Shown here: positions 52,451 through 60,345 of the stretch, piece by piece
How the letters are laid out: every line of letters begins with the position of its first letter
How positions within the stretch are numbered: the stretch's first letter is position 1
Origin: SKPT01 sp040905445
GTDB taxonomy: Bacteria > Planctomycetota > Phycisphaerae > Phycisphaerales > Phycisphaeraceae
Assembly: GCA_040905445.1 (NCBI GenBank)
Contig: JBBDRN010000020.1
Location: 124,001 to 188,000, forward strand
Direction of reading: 5' to 3'
Length of the DNA stretch: 64,000 bases
Program-made: the position numbers and the translations under genes
Notes under the pieces: model-generated
Database searches by the model: none
Seen by the model: only the letters and a program-made list of their open reading frames with translations
Told to the model about the DNA's origin: nothing

Positions 52451-54247
52451 ATGAACACGCTCGACCGCTGCATCGCCCGCGCCCGCCGTCGGCTGCTGCT
52501 GACGCGGTGGCTGCACGTCCTGGCCTGGTGGTCGCTCGCGGGTGTCGGCGCCGCCGCGGTGCTGCTGCTGGCGGAGCGGCTGCTCGGACTGCCGGTCGCG
52601 GTCGGGGTCTATGGGCTGCTCGCCGCGGCGGTGGTGGGGGGGGCGGGGGCGGGGGCGACGGCGTACGTGCGGCTGCCCGGGCCGCAGGCCGTGGCGGAAC
52701 TGCTGGACGATCGCCTGGGGCTGAAGGATCGGCTGGGCAGCGGGCTGTACGCGCGGGGGCTGCGCGATGAGCCGATGGCCGGGCGGGTCGTCGCCGACGC
52801 GGCGCAGACGGCCGAGCGCGTCGCCGTGCGCGACGCCCTGCCGCTGACGCTCGGGCGGGCGTGGGCGGCTGTGCCGGCGGCGGCGGTGGCGCTGGCGATG
52901 TTGTTCGCGTTCGTGCCCGCGGATGTCGGACTGCTGGGCGGCCTGCGTGGCGAATCGGCGGCGGCCGACGAGGACGCCGACGCCGAGCGGCAGCGTGCGG
53001 CCGCGGATGACGAGGCCGAGGTGCGGCGGCTGGCGGATGCGGATCTCGAAAACGCCGACGCCGACGAGCTGATGGATCGCCTCGCGTCGCTGAGCAACCG
53101 CGAGCTGGGCAGCGGCGCGGAGCGGCGCGAAGCCGAGCGCGAGCTGACGGAGCTGCGCGATCGGCTGGAGGCGATTTACGAGCAGGAGGACGCCCAGGCG
53201 CAGTCGCTGCGGTCGATGCTCAGCCAGCTTGACGTCGACGCGCCGGGGCCCGGGCGTGAGTTGGCCGACGCGCTCCGCCGGGCGGACTACGACGAGGCGG
53301 AGCAACAGCTCGCGGCGCTGGCGCAGCAGATGGAGGATGGCGAGCTGACGGAGGCGCAGCGCGGGCAGCTTCAGACCCAGCTCGAGCAGTTCCAGGAGCA
53401 GCTCGCGGCGATCGGCCAGCAGACCCGCGCCGACGCGGAGGTGAGCCGGGAGCAGGCCGAGAAGGCGCTGTCCGACGCCGGGCTGACGCCGGAGCAGATC
53501 GAGCAACTCCGCGACGCGGATGAAGAGGCTCTGCGCGAGGCGCTGGAGCAGGCGATGCGGGAGCAGGGCCTCGACGAGCAGCAGGCCCGCGAGCAGGCGT
53601 CGCAGCTTGCGAAGCAGACGAGCGAGCAGCAGCGGCAAGCCCAACAGCAGCGCGAGGCGGGGCAGATGTCGGAGCGCCTCGGCGAGTCCATGGGCGGCAT
53701 GGCGCAGGGCCTGGACGAGCAGGGGCAGGCCCAGGAGGGGCAACCGGGCGAGGGCGGCGAGGAGGGGCAGGCGAGCGAGGGTTTCGCGCAGGGTGCGGGC
53801 CAGGGGCAGGAGGAGCTGGCGCGGCTGGCGCAGATGCAGGAGCGGCTGCAGAAGATGGCCGCGGCTGGCGGGCAGGGGGGCAACGCGATGCAGCAGGCGG
53901 CCGGCGGGTCGCCGGGCGACACCCTGCGTCAGAACCCGAACGCGGGTGGCCGCGGGGCCGGGGCAGGCGTCGGCAACGACCCGATCGGGCAGGAGCGGCG
54001 GGTCGAGGGGTACCAGCAGCGGGGTGAGGACGCGGCCGGCGAGGCGCGTGCCGGGCGGGTGATCGCGTCGTGGAGCGAGCCGGGGCCCGTGGACGCGGGC
54101 GAGGCGCGGCTGCAGTTCGACGACGCCGTGACGGAGGCCCGCAGCGAGGCGGAGCAGGCGGTGACCGACGACCGCGTACCGCGACGGTATCACGGGTCGA
54201 TCCGGGAGTACTTCCGGCAGTTGCCGACGTCGGTGGAGGAGCATTAG
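52451..54247 (+). CDS. Membrane-anchored Gln/Glu-rich coiled-coil protein (DUF4175-like)
   Basis: A 598-residue protein. Two membrane helices near the N-terminus (about 20-45 and 52-75) and a third near 140-160 anchor it. Residues 170-480 form very long Gln/Glu/Arg/Ala coiled coils (for example QLQTQLEQFQEQLAAIGQQ). A Gly/Gln-rich stretch follows, then a folded tail (RVPRRYHGSIREYFRQLP) that recalls the C-terminus of planctomycete proteins found with VWA/MoxR/DUF58 genes. The start has GGGAG six bases before the ATG. It opens that gene cluster and could be a scaffold or periplasmic strut. No enzyme motif is seen. Confidence 0.8.
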   Translation: MNTLDRCIARARRRLLLTRWLHVLAWWSLAGVGAAAVLLLAERLLGLPVAVGVYGLLAAAVVGGAGAGATAYVRLPGPQAVAELLDDRLGLKDRLGSGLYARGLRDEPMAGRVVADAAQTAERVAVRDALPLTLGRAWAAVPAAAVALAMLFAFVPADVGLLGGLRGESAAADEDADAERQRAAADDEAEVRRLADADLENADADELMDRLASLSNRELGSGAERREAERELTELRDRLEAIYEQEDAQAQSLRSMLSQLDVDAPGPGRELADALRRADYDEAEQQLAALAQQMEDGELTEAQRGQLQTQLEQFQEQLAAIGQQTRADAEVSREQAEKALSDAGLTPEQIEQLRDADEEALREALEQAMREQGLDEQQAREQASQLAKQTSEQQRQAQQQREAGQMSERLGESMGGMAQGLDEQGQAQEGQPGEGGEEGQASEGFAQGAGQGQEELARLAQMQERLQKMAAAGGQGGNAMQQAAGGSPGDTLRQNPNAGGRGAGAGVGNDPIGQERRVEGYQQRGEDAAGEARAGRVIASWSEPGPVDAGEARLQFDDAVTEARSEAEQAVTDDRVPRRYHGSIREYFRQLPTSVEEH

Positions 54248-54532
54248 GGGTTGGGGGTTGGGGAACGCAAGTGTTGCGCGGGAGCGTGTCGACCTGAAGT
54301 GCAAGGAGTCGCATTGTGACCGACCGAACCCGAGGCATCGTCATGGGCACCGCCGGCTGTATCACCGGCATCGGGGCCGGCTTGGCGATTGACATCGGTT
54401 TCGGGATTGGTGGACAGGCGGGACTTGCGGTTGCCGTCAGCATGGCCGTCTCGCTGCTGTTGCTGTGGCTGCTGCCCAGGCGCCAAGCCGCCGCCTGACC
54501 GCAGCGCCTCCCCCCCAATCCCCAACCCCTAA
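54244..54532. repeat. 20-base G-rich inverted repeats flanking a small gene
   Basis: The left arm TTAGGGGTTGGGGGTTGGGG (54244-54263) and right arm CCCCAATCCCCAACCCCTAA (54513-54532) are reverse complements with one mismatch. They bracket 249 bases holding one complete small gene. The left arm contains the stop codon of the upstream gene. Confidence 0.8.
54316..54498 (+). CDS. Small Gly-rich membrane protein
   Basis: A 60-residue protein with two membrane segments (IVMGTAGCITGIGAGLAIDIGFGIG, with glycine-zipper-like spacing, and LAVAVSMAVSLLLLWLLP), ending RRQAAA. AAGGAG lies eight bases before the GTG at 54316, so it should be translated. Two 20-base inverted repeats bracket it inside the coiled-coil/VWA cluster, suggesting it arrived as a unit. 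Function unknown. Confidence 0.65.
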   Translation: MTDRTRGIVMGTAGCITGIGAGLAIDIGFGIGGQAGLAVAVSMAVSLLLLWLLPRRQAAA

Positions 54533-54548
54533 ACCCCAAACCCCACTC

Positions 54549-57500
54549 GTGCTCACCCTCCGCTTTGATCAACCCGTGCTTCTCTGGCTGCTGCTGTTGG
54601 CCGCGCCCATCGTCTGGCTGGGGCTGCGCAGCCTGGCGACGCTGGACCCGGTGCGGCGGTGGACGGCGATTGCGCTGCGCCTCGCGGTGCTCGTCGTGCT
54701 TGTGGCGATGATCGCGGGCCTGCAGGCGGTGCAGCGGCATCACGACCTGTCGGTGATCGCGGTGGTCAACGAGTCGGAGTCGGTGCGGCGGTTCGCCCGG
54801 CCGCCCACCCCGCTGCCGACGGACGAGGGCGAGCAGAGCATCGAGCGATGGGTGCGGTGGTGGCTGGCGTCGGCGGCGCATGACCGGCGGGCGGACGATC
54901 GGCTGGGGCTCGTGACGTACGACGGGCGGCCGACGGTGCGGCGGCTGCCCCGGCCGGGCGTGGACCTGGAGCCGGGCGCCGTGCCCGAGCGCGTCGAGGG
55001 GACGGACGCGGCCGCGGCGATTCGCACGGCCCGGGCGATGTTCCCCCCCGACACGGGGGCCCGGCTGCTGCTGGTCAGCGACGGACACGACGCGGCTGCG
55101 CCCGGCCGGGGCGCGGACGTGGCGGGTGAGCAGGCGGTGCTGGCGGCGGCGCGGGAGGCCGCGGCCGCGGGCATCGCGATCGACGTGCTGCCGCTGCCGT
55201 ACCACCTGACCCGCGAGGTGATGGTCGACGGGGTCTACGCACCCGCGCATGGGCACGAGGGGCAGACGGCGGCGGTGCGCATCGCGCTGCGGGCGGCGCA
55301 CCGGGCGCGGGGGACGATCCGCCTGCTGCACGACGGCGAGCCGCTGCGCTTCCGGCGCGGCGAGGCGGCGACGGCGGGCATCCCCGTCGAGCCCGGCGAC
55401 TGGACGGCGGAGACGGAAACCGACGTGGCGGACGGGGTGGCGCATGTGGCGGGGGATGTGGCGGGGGATGTGGTGGGGGGAGAGCGGTATGTGCTGGTGC
55501 GCGAAGTGCCTGTGCCGCTGGATGTCGCGGGGGCGAACCGGTTCGAGGCGGTGTTCGAGCCGGCCGAGCCGGGGCAGGACGGGATCAGCGCCAACAACCG
55601 CGCGGAGACGGTGACGCTCGTGCATGGCGCGGGGCGGATCCTGGTGCTCGACGGCGTGGGTGGCGAGGCGGGGGCGATCCTGCCGCGTGCGCTCATGGAG
55701 CGGGGGATGAACGTCGAACGGATGACCGCGCCGCAGATGCCGGCCAACCTCGCTCAGCTTCAACGGTACGACGCGGTGGTGCTGCAGAACGTGGGGTCGT
55801 ACGAAATCACGCCCGCGCAGCAGGCGATGCTGGCGCGGTACGTCAACGAGTTGGGCGGCGGGCTGGCGATGATCGGCGGACCGGCGAGCTTCGGCGCCGG
55901 CGGGTGGGCGCATACCCCGGTCGACCGCGTCCTGCCCGTCGAGTCGGAGGCGCCAAGCCGACGGGTGATGCCGGCCGGGGCGCTGGCGATCGTGATCGAC
56001 CGGTCGGGGTCGATGGGCAGCCACGTGACGGGGACGGGGCACGTGCGGCAGGAGCTGGCCAACGAGGCGGCGGTGCTGGCGCTGCAGTCGCTGTACCCGC
56101 AGGACATGATCGGCGTGGTGGCGTTCGACACGAGCGCGCGCTGGGTCGTCGAGATGCAATCGATCGACGACGCGCAGGCGATTGCCGGCCGGATCCGCTC
56201 GATCGAGCCGGGTGGCGGAACGCACATCTACCCGGGCATCGCGTCGGCATACGAGGCGCTGGCGGAGCTCGGCCCGGAGCAGGCGTCGGTGCGGCACATC
56301 ATCGTGCTGACGGATGGCATGGACAATCCGCAACTGCGCAGCAACTACCCGGGGCTCATCCAGGACATCACCGCGGCGGGGATGACGCTGACCACCGTGG
56401 GCGTGGGCGAAGCGGGACAGATCGACAGCGACCTGCTGCAGTGGATCGCCGCGAGCGCGGGGGGGAACTTCTACCACGTGACGGACGCGGGCGAGCTGCC
56501 GCAGATCTTCATCAAGGAAGCGCAGACGGTGCGGACGACGCTGGTGCGTGAACAGACGTTTGAGCCGCAGCTCCGGGCGACGGGCTCGCCGATCATGCGT
56601 CAGCTCGGCGCGGTGCCACCGCTGCATGGGCTGGTGGTGACGGGGGAGAAGCGTGACAGCCGGGTCTTCACGCCGATCCTGGGGCCCGAGGGTGAGCCGG
56701 TGTTCGCGCATTGGCAGGTGGGGCTGGGGCGGGCGGCGGCGTTCACATCGGACGCGACGAGCCGGTGGGGCCGGGACTGGGTGCAGTGGTCGGGGTATGA
56801 CGATTTCTGGGCGACGACGATGCGGATGGTGGCGCGGCCGGCGGAGGGGCGGGAGCTGGACCTCGTGGCGGAGGTGCGCGGGCGGGAGCTGCGCGTGCGG
56901 CTGGACAGCGGCGCGGACGGGGCGGGGCCGGCGGGGGGGGTGCAGCGCGTGCGCGGGACGGTGCTGACGCCGGACGGTGGGACGACGACCATCGAGCTGG
57001 AGCAGACGGCGCCGGGGGTGTACGTCGCGGCAGCGCCGGCGTCGCGCGAGGGGAGCTACCTCGTGAGCCTGTTCGTGCAGCGGCCGGGCGCCGAGCCGCG
57101 GACGGCGTTCGCGGCGGCGAGTCGGCCGCCAGCGGCGGAGCTGCGGCAGTTCGCCTCCAACGAGCGGCTGCTGCGGCAGGTGGCGGAGATCACGGGTGGG
57201 CGCGTCTTTGACCCGACGCAGGCTGAGCCGCCGGAGCATGGGCTGTTTACGCGGACTTACGAGTTCGAATCGCAGTCGCTGCGCCCGCTGTGGCGCACGC
57301 TGCTGCCGGCGCTGCTGGTGCTGTTCTTCCTGGACGCCGCGTCGCGGCGGGTGGCGTGGGATGCGCCGGCGATCTGGGCGTGGGCGCGGCGGCGGGCCGC
57401 GGCGGCGCGGGCGCTCATGCAGGGCAAGGGCGAGCGTACCGAGGCGACACTGGCGGCGCTGCGGCAGCGACGCGCCTCGGCGGCGGCGCAGCGGATCGAG

Positions 57501-57770
57501 GCCCCCCCTGCCGCGACGGCGCCGAGCGCGCCGCGGGCTGATGACGCGGCCCGGCCGTCGCGCCGGGTCAAGTTCGACGCCCGACCCGGCGGTGCGCCCG
57601 CGGGCGACATCGGCAAGGCGCTGGGTGGCGCCAGCGGCGCGGGTGACGGGGGTGGCGAAGCGGGGGATGCGGAGCGCGCGACCGAGGCGCAGGAGGAGGA
57701 ACAGACGACGAGTCGGCTGCTCGCGGCAAAGCGGCGGGCGCGCGAACGCTCGGGTGGGGGGCAGGCGTAG
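54549..57770 (+). CDS. Large VWA-domain membrane protein (BatA/CoxE-cluster type)
   Basis: A 1073-residue protein. Two membrane helices at the N-terminus (LLWLLLLAAPIVWLG and ALRLAVLVVLVAMIAG) and one near residue 917 (LLPALLVLFFLDAASRR) hold it in the inner membrane. A glutamine-amidotransferase-like region (about 355-470, ending GGGLAMIGGPASFGAGGW) precedes a von Willebrand A domain with MIDAS DRSGSMGS starting at Asp484 and a later LTDGMDNPQL. It carries a repeat-derived GVAHVAGDVAGDVVGG insert. The GTG at 54549 is the best start though no SD is seen; the frame is open above it. It is followed by MoxR and DUF58 genes; such sets act in envelope stress or metal-ion insertion into large complexes. 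Confidence 0.88.
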   Translation: MLTLRFDQPVLLWLLLLAAPIVWLGLRSLATLDPVRRWTAIALRLAVLVVLVAMIAGLQAVQRHHDLSVIAVVNESESVRRFARPPTPLPTDEGEQSIERWVRWWLASAAHDRRADDRLGLVTYDGRPTVRRLPRPGVDLEPGAVPERVEGTDAAAAIRTARAMFPPDTGARLLLVSDGHDAAAPGRGADVAGEQAVLAAAREAAAAGIAIDVLPLPYHLTREVMVDGVYAPAHGHEGQTAAVRIALRAAHRARGTIRLLHDGEPLRFRRGEAATAGIPVEPGDWTAETETDVADGVAHVAGDVAGDVVGGERYVLVREVPVPLDVAGANRFEAVFEPAEPGQDGISANNRAETVTLVHGAGRILVLDGVGGEAGAILPRALMERGMNVERMTAPQMPANLAQLQRYDAVVLQNVGSYEITPAQQAMLARYVNELGGGLAMIGGPASFGAGGWAHTPVDRVLPVESEAPSRRVMPAGALAIVIDRSGSMGSHVTGTGHVRQELANEAAVLALQSLYPQDMIGVVAFDTSARWVVEMQSIDDAQAIAGRIRSIEPGGGTHIYPGIASAYEALAELGPEQASVRHIIVLTDGMDNPQLRSNYPGLIQDITAAGMTLTTVGVGEAGQIDSDLLQWIAASAGGNFYHVTDAGELPQIFIKEAQTVRTTLVREQTFEPQLRATGSPIMRQLGAVPPLHGLVVTGEKRDSRVFTPILGPEGEPVFAHWQVGLGRAAAFTSDATSRWGRDWVQWSGYDDFWATTMRMVARPAEGRELDLVAEVRGRELRVRLDSGADGAGPAGGVQRVRGTVLTPDGGTTTIELEQTAPGVYVAAAPASREGSYLVSLFVQRPGAEPRTAFAAASRPPAAELRQFASNERLLRQVAEITGGRVFDPTQAEPPEHGLFTRTYEFESQSLRPLWRTLLPALLVLFFLDAASRRVAWDAPAIWAWARRRAAAARALMQGKGERTEATLAALRQRRASAAAQRIEAPPAATAPSAPRADDAARPSRRVKFDARPGGAPAGDIGKALGGASGAGDGGGEAGDAERATEAQEEEQTTSRLLAAKRRARERSGGGQA

Positions 57771-57789
57771 AGGAGGGTGTGCCTCTGCA

Positions 57790-57893
57790 GGCACTGGCGG
57801 ACAAGCCGCCAGTGGCACACGGCCGGCACTGCCGAACGAGCCGCCAGGGCACACGGCAGGCACTGGTGGACGGCCCACCAGTGGCACACGGGA
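57790..57893. repeat. Three tandem 34-35-base palindromic units
   Basis: Units start at 57790, 57825 and 57859. Each opens GGCACTG and closes CACACGG. In unit 1 CACTGGCGG and CCGCCAGTG are perfect complements around ACAAG; unit 3 has CACTGGTGG and CCACCAGTG. They lie between the VWA and MoxR genes, so their RNA could form three consecutive hairpins. Confidence 0.85.
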
Positions 57894-57954
57894 CGATCAT
57901 TGCCCATCGGCCTGCATCAACGTGCGGCGATGGCTTCAACTTCCACACGAGAGC

Positions 57955-58992
57955 ATGACCATGACCGACCTTGACGAACAGCAGATCATCGAGCAGGCAC
58001 AGCAGTTCCGGCACGACTACAAGGCCATCCGCGGCGAGATCGGGAAGATGATCGTCGGGCACGACGAGATCGTCCACGGCGTGCTGACCTGCCTCTTCGT
58101 CGGCGGGCACGCACTGCTCGAGGGCGTGCCAGGCTTGGGCAAGACGCTGCTGATCCGGTGCCTGAGCGATGCGCTGTCGCTGCACTTCACGCGCATCCAG
58201 TTCACGCCGGACCTCATGCCGGCGGACATCACGGGGACGACGATCGTCGTGGAGGAGCAGAACGCGGACGGGACGATCTCGCGGCAGTTTCAGTTTCAGC
58301 GCGGACCGCTGTTCGCCCAGATCGTGCTGGCGGACGAGGTGAACCGCGCCACGCCCAAGACGCAGTCGGCGATGCTCGAGGCGATGCAGGAAAAGAGCAT
58401 CACGGTGGGCGGGACGACGCATCACATGGAGCCGCCCTTTTTTGTCATGGCGACGCAGAACCCGATCGAGCAGGAAGGGACGTACCCGCTGCCCGAGGCG
58501 CAGCTCGACCGATTCTTGCTGAAGCTCGACGTGGGGTATTCCACGCGTGAGGAACTGCACGAGATTCTGAATCGCACGACGCGCAGCGAGTCGCCGGTGA
58601 TCGAGCCGGTGCTGGACCGCGAGAAGATCCTGCGCTACCAGACGCTGGTGCGGCAGGTGCTGATCGCGCCGCACGTGCAGGACTACGCGATCCGGTGTGT
58701 GCTGGCGACGCACCCGGACGGCGAGCACGCGACGAGTCTGAGCAAGCAGTTCCTGCGTTACGGCGCGTCGCCGCGCGCCGCGCAGGCGCTGGTGCTGTCG
58801 GGCAAGGTGCGGGCGCTGCTCGATGGCCGGGCGAACGTGAGCATCGAGGATGTGAAGGCGGTGGTCCGCCCGGCGATGCGGCACCGCGTGCTGCTGAATT
58901 TCGAGGGCCAGGCGGAGGGGATGACGCCGGACATGATCTTGAACGACATCCTGGATAATCTGCCCGTGGAGGCGGGGCCGGTGCGGGCGTGA
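57955..58992 (+). CDS. MoxR-family AAA+ ATPase
   Basis: A 345-residue MoxR ATPase. Walker A is GVPGLGKT, Walker B VLADEVNRATPKTQSAMLEAMQE, followed by the MoxR pattern PFFVMATQNPIEQEGTYPLPEAQLDRFLL. It acts as a chaperone-like partner of VWA proteins. The ATG at 57955 (MTMTDLDEQQ) is used; another ATG follows two codons later. It sits between the VWA gene (184 bases upstream, with tandem hairpins) and the DUF58 gene, a common order MoxR-DUF58. Confidence 0.96.
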   Translation: MTMTDLDEQQIIEQAQQFRHDYKAIRGEIGKMIVGHDEIVHGVLTCLFVGGHALLEGVPGLGKTLLIRCLSDALSLHFTRIQFTPDLMPADITGTTIVVEEQNADGTISRQFQFQRGPLFAQIVLADEVNRATPKTQSAMLEAMQEKSITVGGTTHHMEPPFFVMATQNPIEQEGTYPLPEAQLDRFLLKLDVGYSTREELHEILNRTTRSESPVIEPVLDREKILRYQTLVRQVLIAPHVQDYAIRCVLATHPDGEHATSLSKQFLRYGASPRAAQALVLSGKVRALLDGRANVSIEDVKAVVRPAMRHRVLLNFEGQAEGMTPDMILNDILDNLPVEAGPVRA

Positions 58993-59010
58993 AGAAAAGG
59001 AGTAGCCACA

Positions 59011-59241
59011 GTGAAGAGGGATGAACACGAAGCAGAGGAACCGGTTGTTCAAGTGCGGCCAATTTTCCGCGTGCTGGCGGCAATCCTTGTTATCGCAGGC
59101 TTCGCGGTCATTCCGCTGGCCGCATCAGATGTGACAGACTCGCTGGCCGCGAGGATATTGTTCATCACCGGCGCATGCAGCATGATCCTGGCGTTTGGCT
59201 GGGTACTCGTGTTCGGCCGGTGGCCTTATTACTGGTGTTAG
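59011..59241 (+). CDS. Small two-helix membrane protein between MoxR and DUF58 genes
   Basis: A 76-residue protein with a charged N-terminus (MKRDEHEAEEP) and two membrane helices (VLAAILVIAGFAVIPLA and ARILFITGACSMILAFGWVLVF), ending GRWPYYWC. AAGGAG eight bases before the GTG at 59011 is a strong start. The region is visibly lower in GC than its neighbours, and its first codons resemble the GCCACAG...GATGAACAC of repeat family B. It interrupts the normally adjacent MoxR and DUF58 genes. No family recognised. Confidence 0.7.
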   Translation: MKRDEHEAEEPVVQVRPIFRVLAAILVIAGFAVIPLAASDVTDSLAARILFITGACSMILAFGWVLVFGRWPYYWC

Positions 59242-59279
59242 CACCCGCTACTGGAGATGGCCTCTGTCGATGACTTTCT

Positions 59280-60209
59280 ATGGCTGACACGCTAACAACT
59301 CGACGTGACGACACCCTGCTCTCGCCCGAGTTCATGCACCAGCTCGAGCGGCTGGATGTGCTGTCGCGCAAGATCCTCACGGGCAAGCTCCAGGGTGAGC
59401 GGCGGAGCAAGAAGAAGGGGCAGAGCGTCGAGTTTGCCGACTATCGCAGCTACGTCATGGGCGACGACCTTCGATTCATCGACTGGAACCTGTACGCCCG
59501 GCTCGACAAGCTGTTTCTGCGGCTGTTCATGGAGGAGGAGGACCTGAGCGTGACGGTGGCGGTGGATGTGACGGCGAGCATGGACTATGGCGAGCCGAAC
59601 AAGCTGCTCTACGCCAAGCGCATCGCCGCGGCGCTGGGGTACATCGGGCTGGTGAACTACAACCGGGTCAACCTGATGAGCTTTACGAACACGGTCACGG
59701 ACCAGTTGCCGGCGCTGCGCGGCCGCCGCCCGGTGCCGCGCATGCTGGAGTTTCTCGAGCGCCAGGAGCCGGCGCCCGCGGGCGAGGACCATGCCGGCGA
59801 CTTCGCCAACGTCTGCAAGCGCATCGCGCTGGTGCAACGGCAGCCGGGGCTGGTGATCGTGATCAGCGACTTCTTCGACAAGGGGGAGCTTGGTGCGGCC
59901 CTGCGTTACCTGGCGCACAATCGCTATGACGCGTACGCGGTGCAGTTGTTGTCGCCGCAGGAGATCGACCCCGTGCGCGGCGAGTTGACGGGGGACCTGC
60001 GGCTGCGCGACGTCGAGGACGGCGACGTGGCGGAGGTGTCGATCAGCAGCGAGCTGGTCAAGCGATACAAGGCGACGCTGCAGGCGTACTGCGAGCACGT
60101 GCGCGAGACGTGTGTGAAGCGCGGGGTGGCGTACCTGATGAGCGACACGAGCGTGCCGTTCGATACGGTGGTGCTGAAGTATCTGCGGCAGCGCGGGTTG
60201 CTGGGATAG
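59280..60209 (+). CDS. DUF58 domain protein (VWA-like, MoxR partner)
   Basis: A 309-residue DUF58 protein. The signature RRSKKKGQSVEFADYRSYVMGDDLRFIDWNLYARLDKLFLRLFMEEEDLSV is followed by a VWA-like fold in which VAVDVTASMDYG stands where a MIDAS would be. No membrane segment, so it is cytoplasmic. It normally works with a MoxR ATPase and membrane VWA proteins. Start: ATG at 59280; weak SD. It ends the cluster that began at 52451. Confidence 0.95.
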   Translation: MADTLTTRRDDTLLSPEFMHQLERLDVLSRKILTGKLQGERRSKKKGQSVEFADYRSYVMGDDLRFIDWNLYARLDKLFLRLFMEEEDLSVTVAVDVTASMDYGEPNKLLYAKRIAAALGYIGLVNYNRVNLMSFTNTVTDQLPALRGRRPVPRMLEFLERQEPAPAGEDHAGDFANVCKRIALVQRQPGLVIVISDFFDKGELGAALRYLAHNRYDAYAVQLLSPQEIDPVRGELTGDLRLRDVEDGDVAEVSISSELVKRYKATLQAYCEHVRETCVKRGVAYLMSDTSVPFDTVVLKYLRQRGLLG

Positions 60210-60345
60210 TAACGGAAATCCATACCCACTCCGACCCGGCCTCTCCCGGTTCCCGGTGAAACAGCATCCGCCTTCGGAACACTGGCAACACATCCCGCGC
60301 GACGTTAAATTGTCTCGTCTGCTCCCCTCCAGGATACCCCACCGC

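Noticed and set aside
53220..57887. Long minus-strand open frame (about 1555 codons) opposite the coiled-coil and VWA genes
   Set aside because: Arg/Pro/His-rich translation without motifs, antisense to well-supported genes, no ribosome binding site.
57790..57893. Possible CRISPR array
   Set aside because: Units are contiguous and self-complementary with no unique spacers between them, and no cas genes are present.
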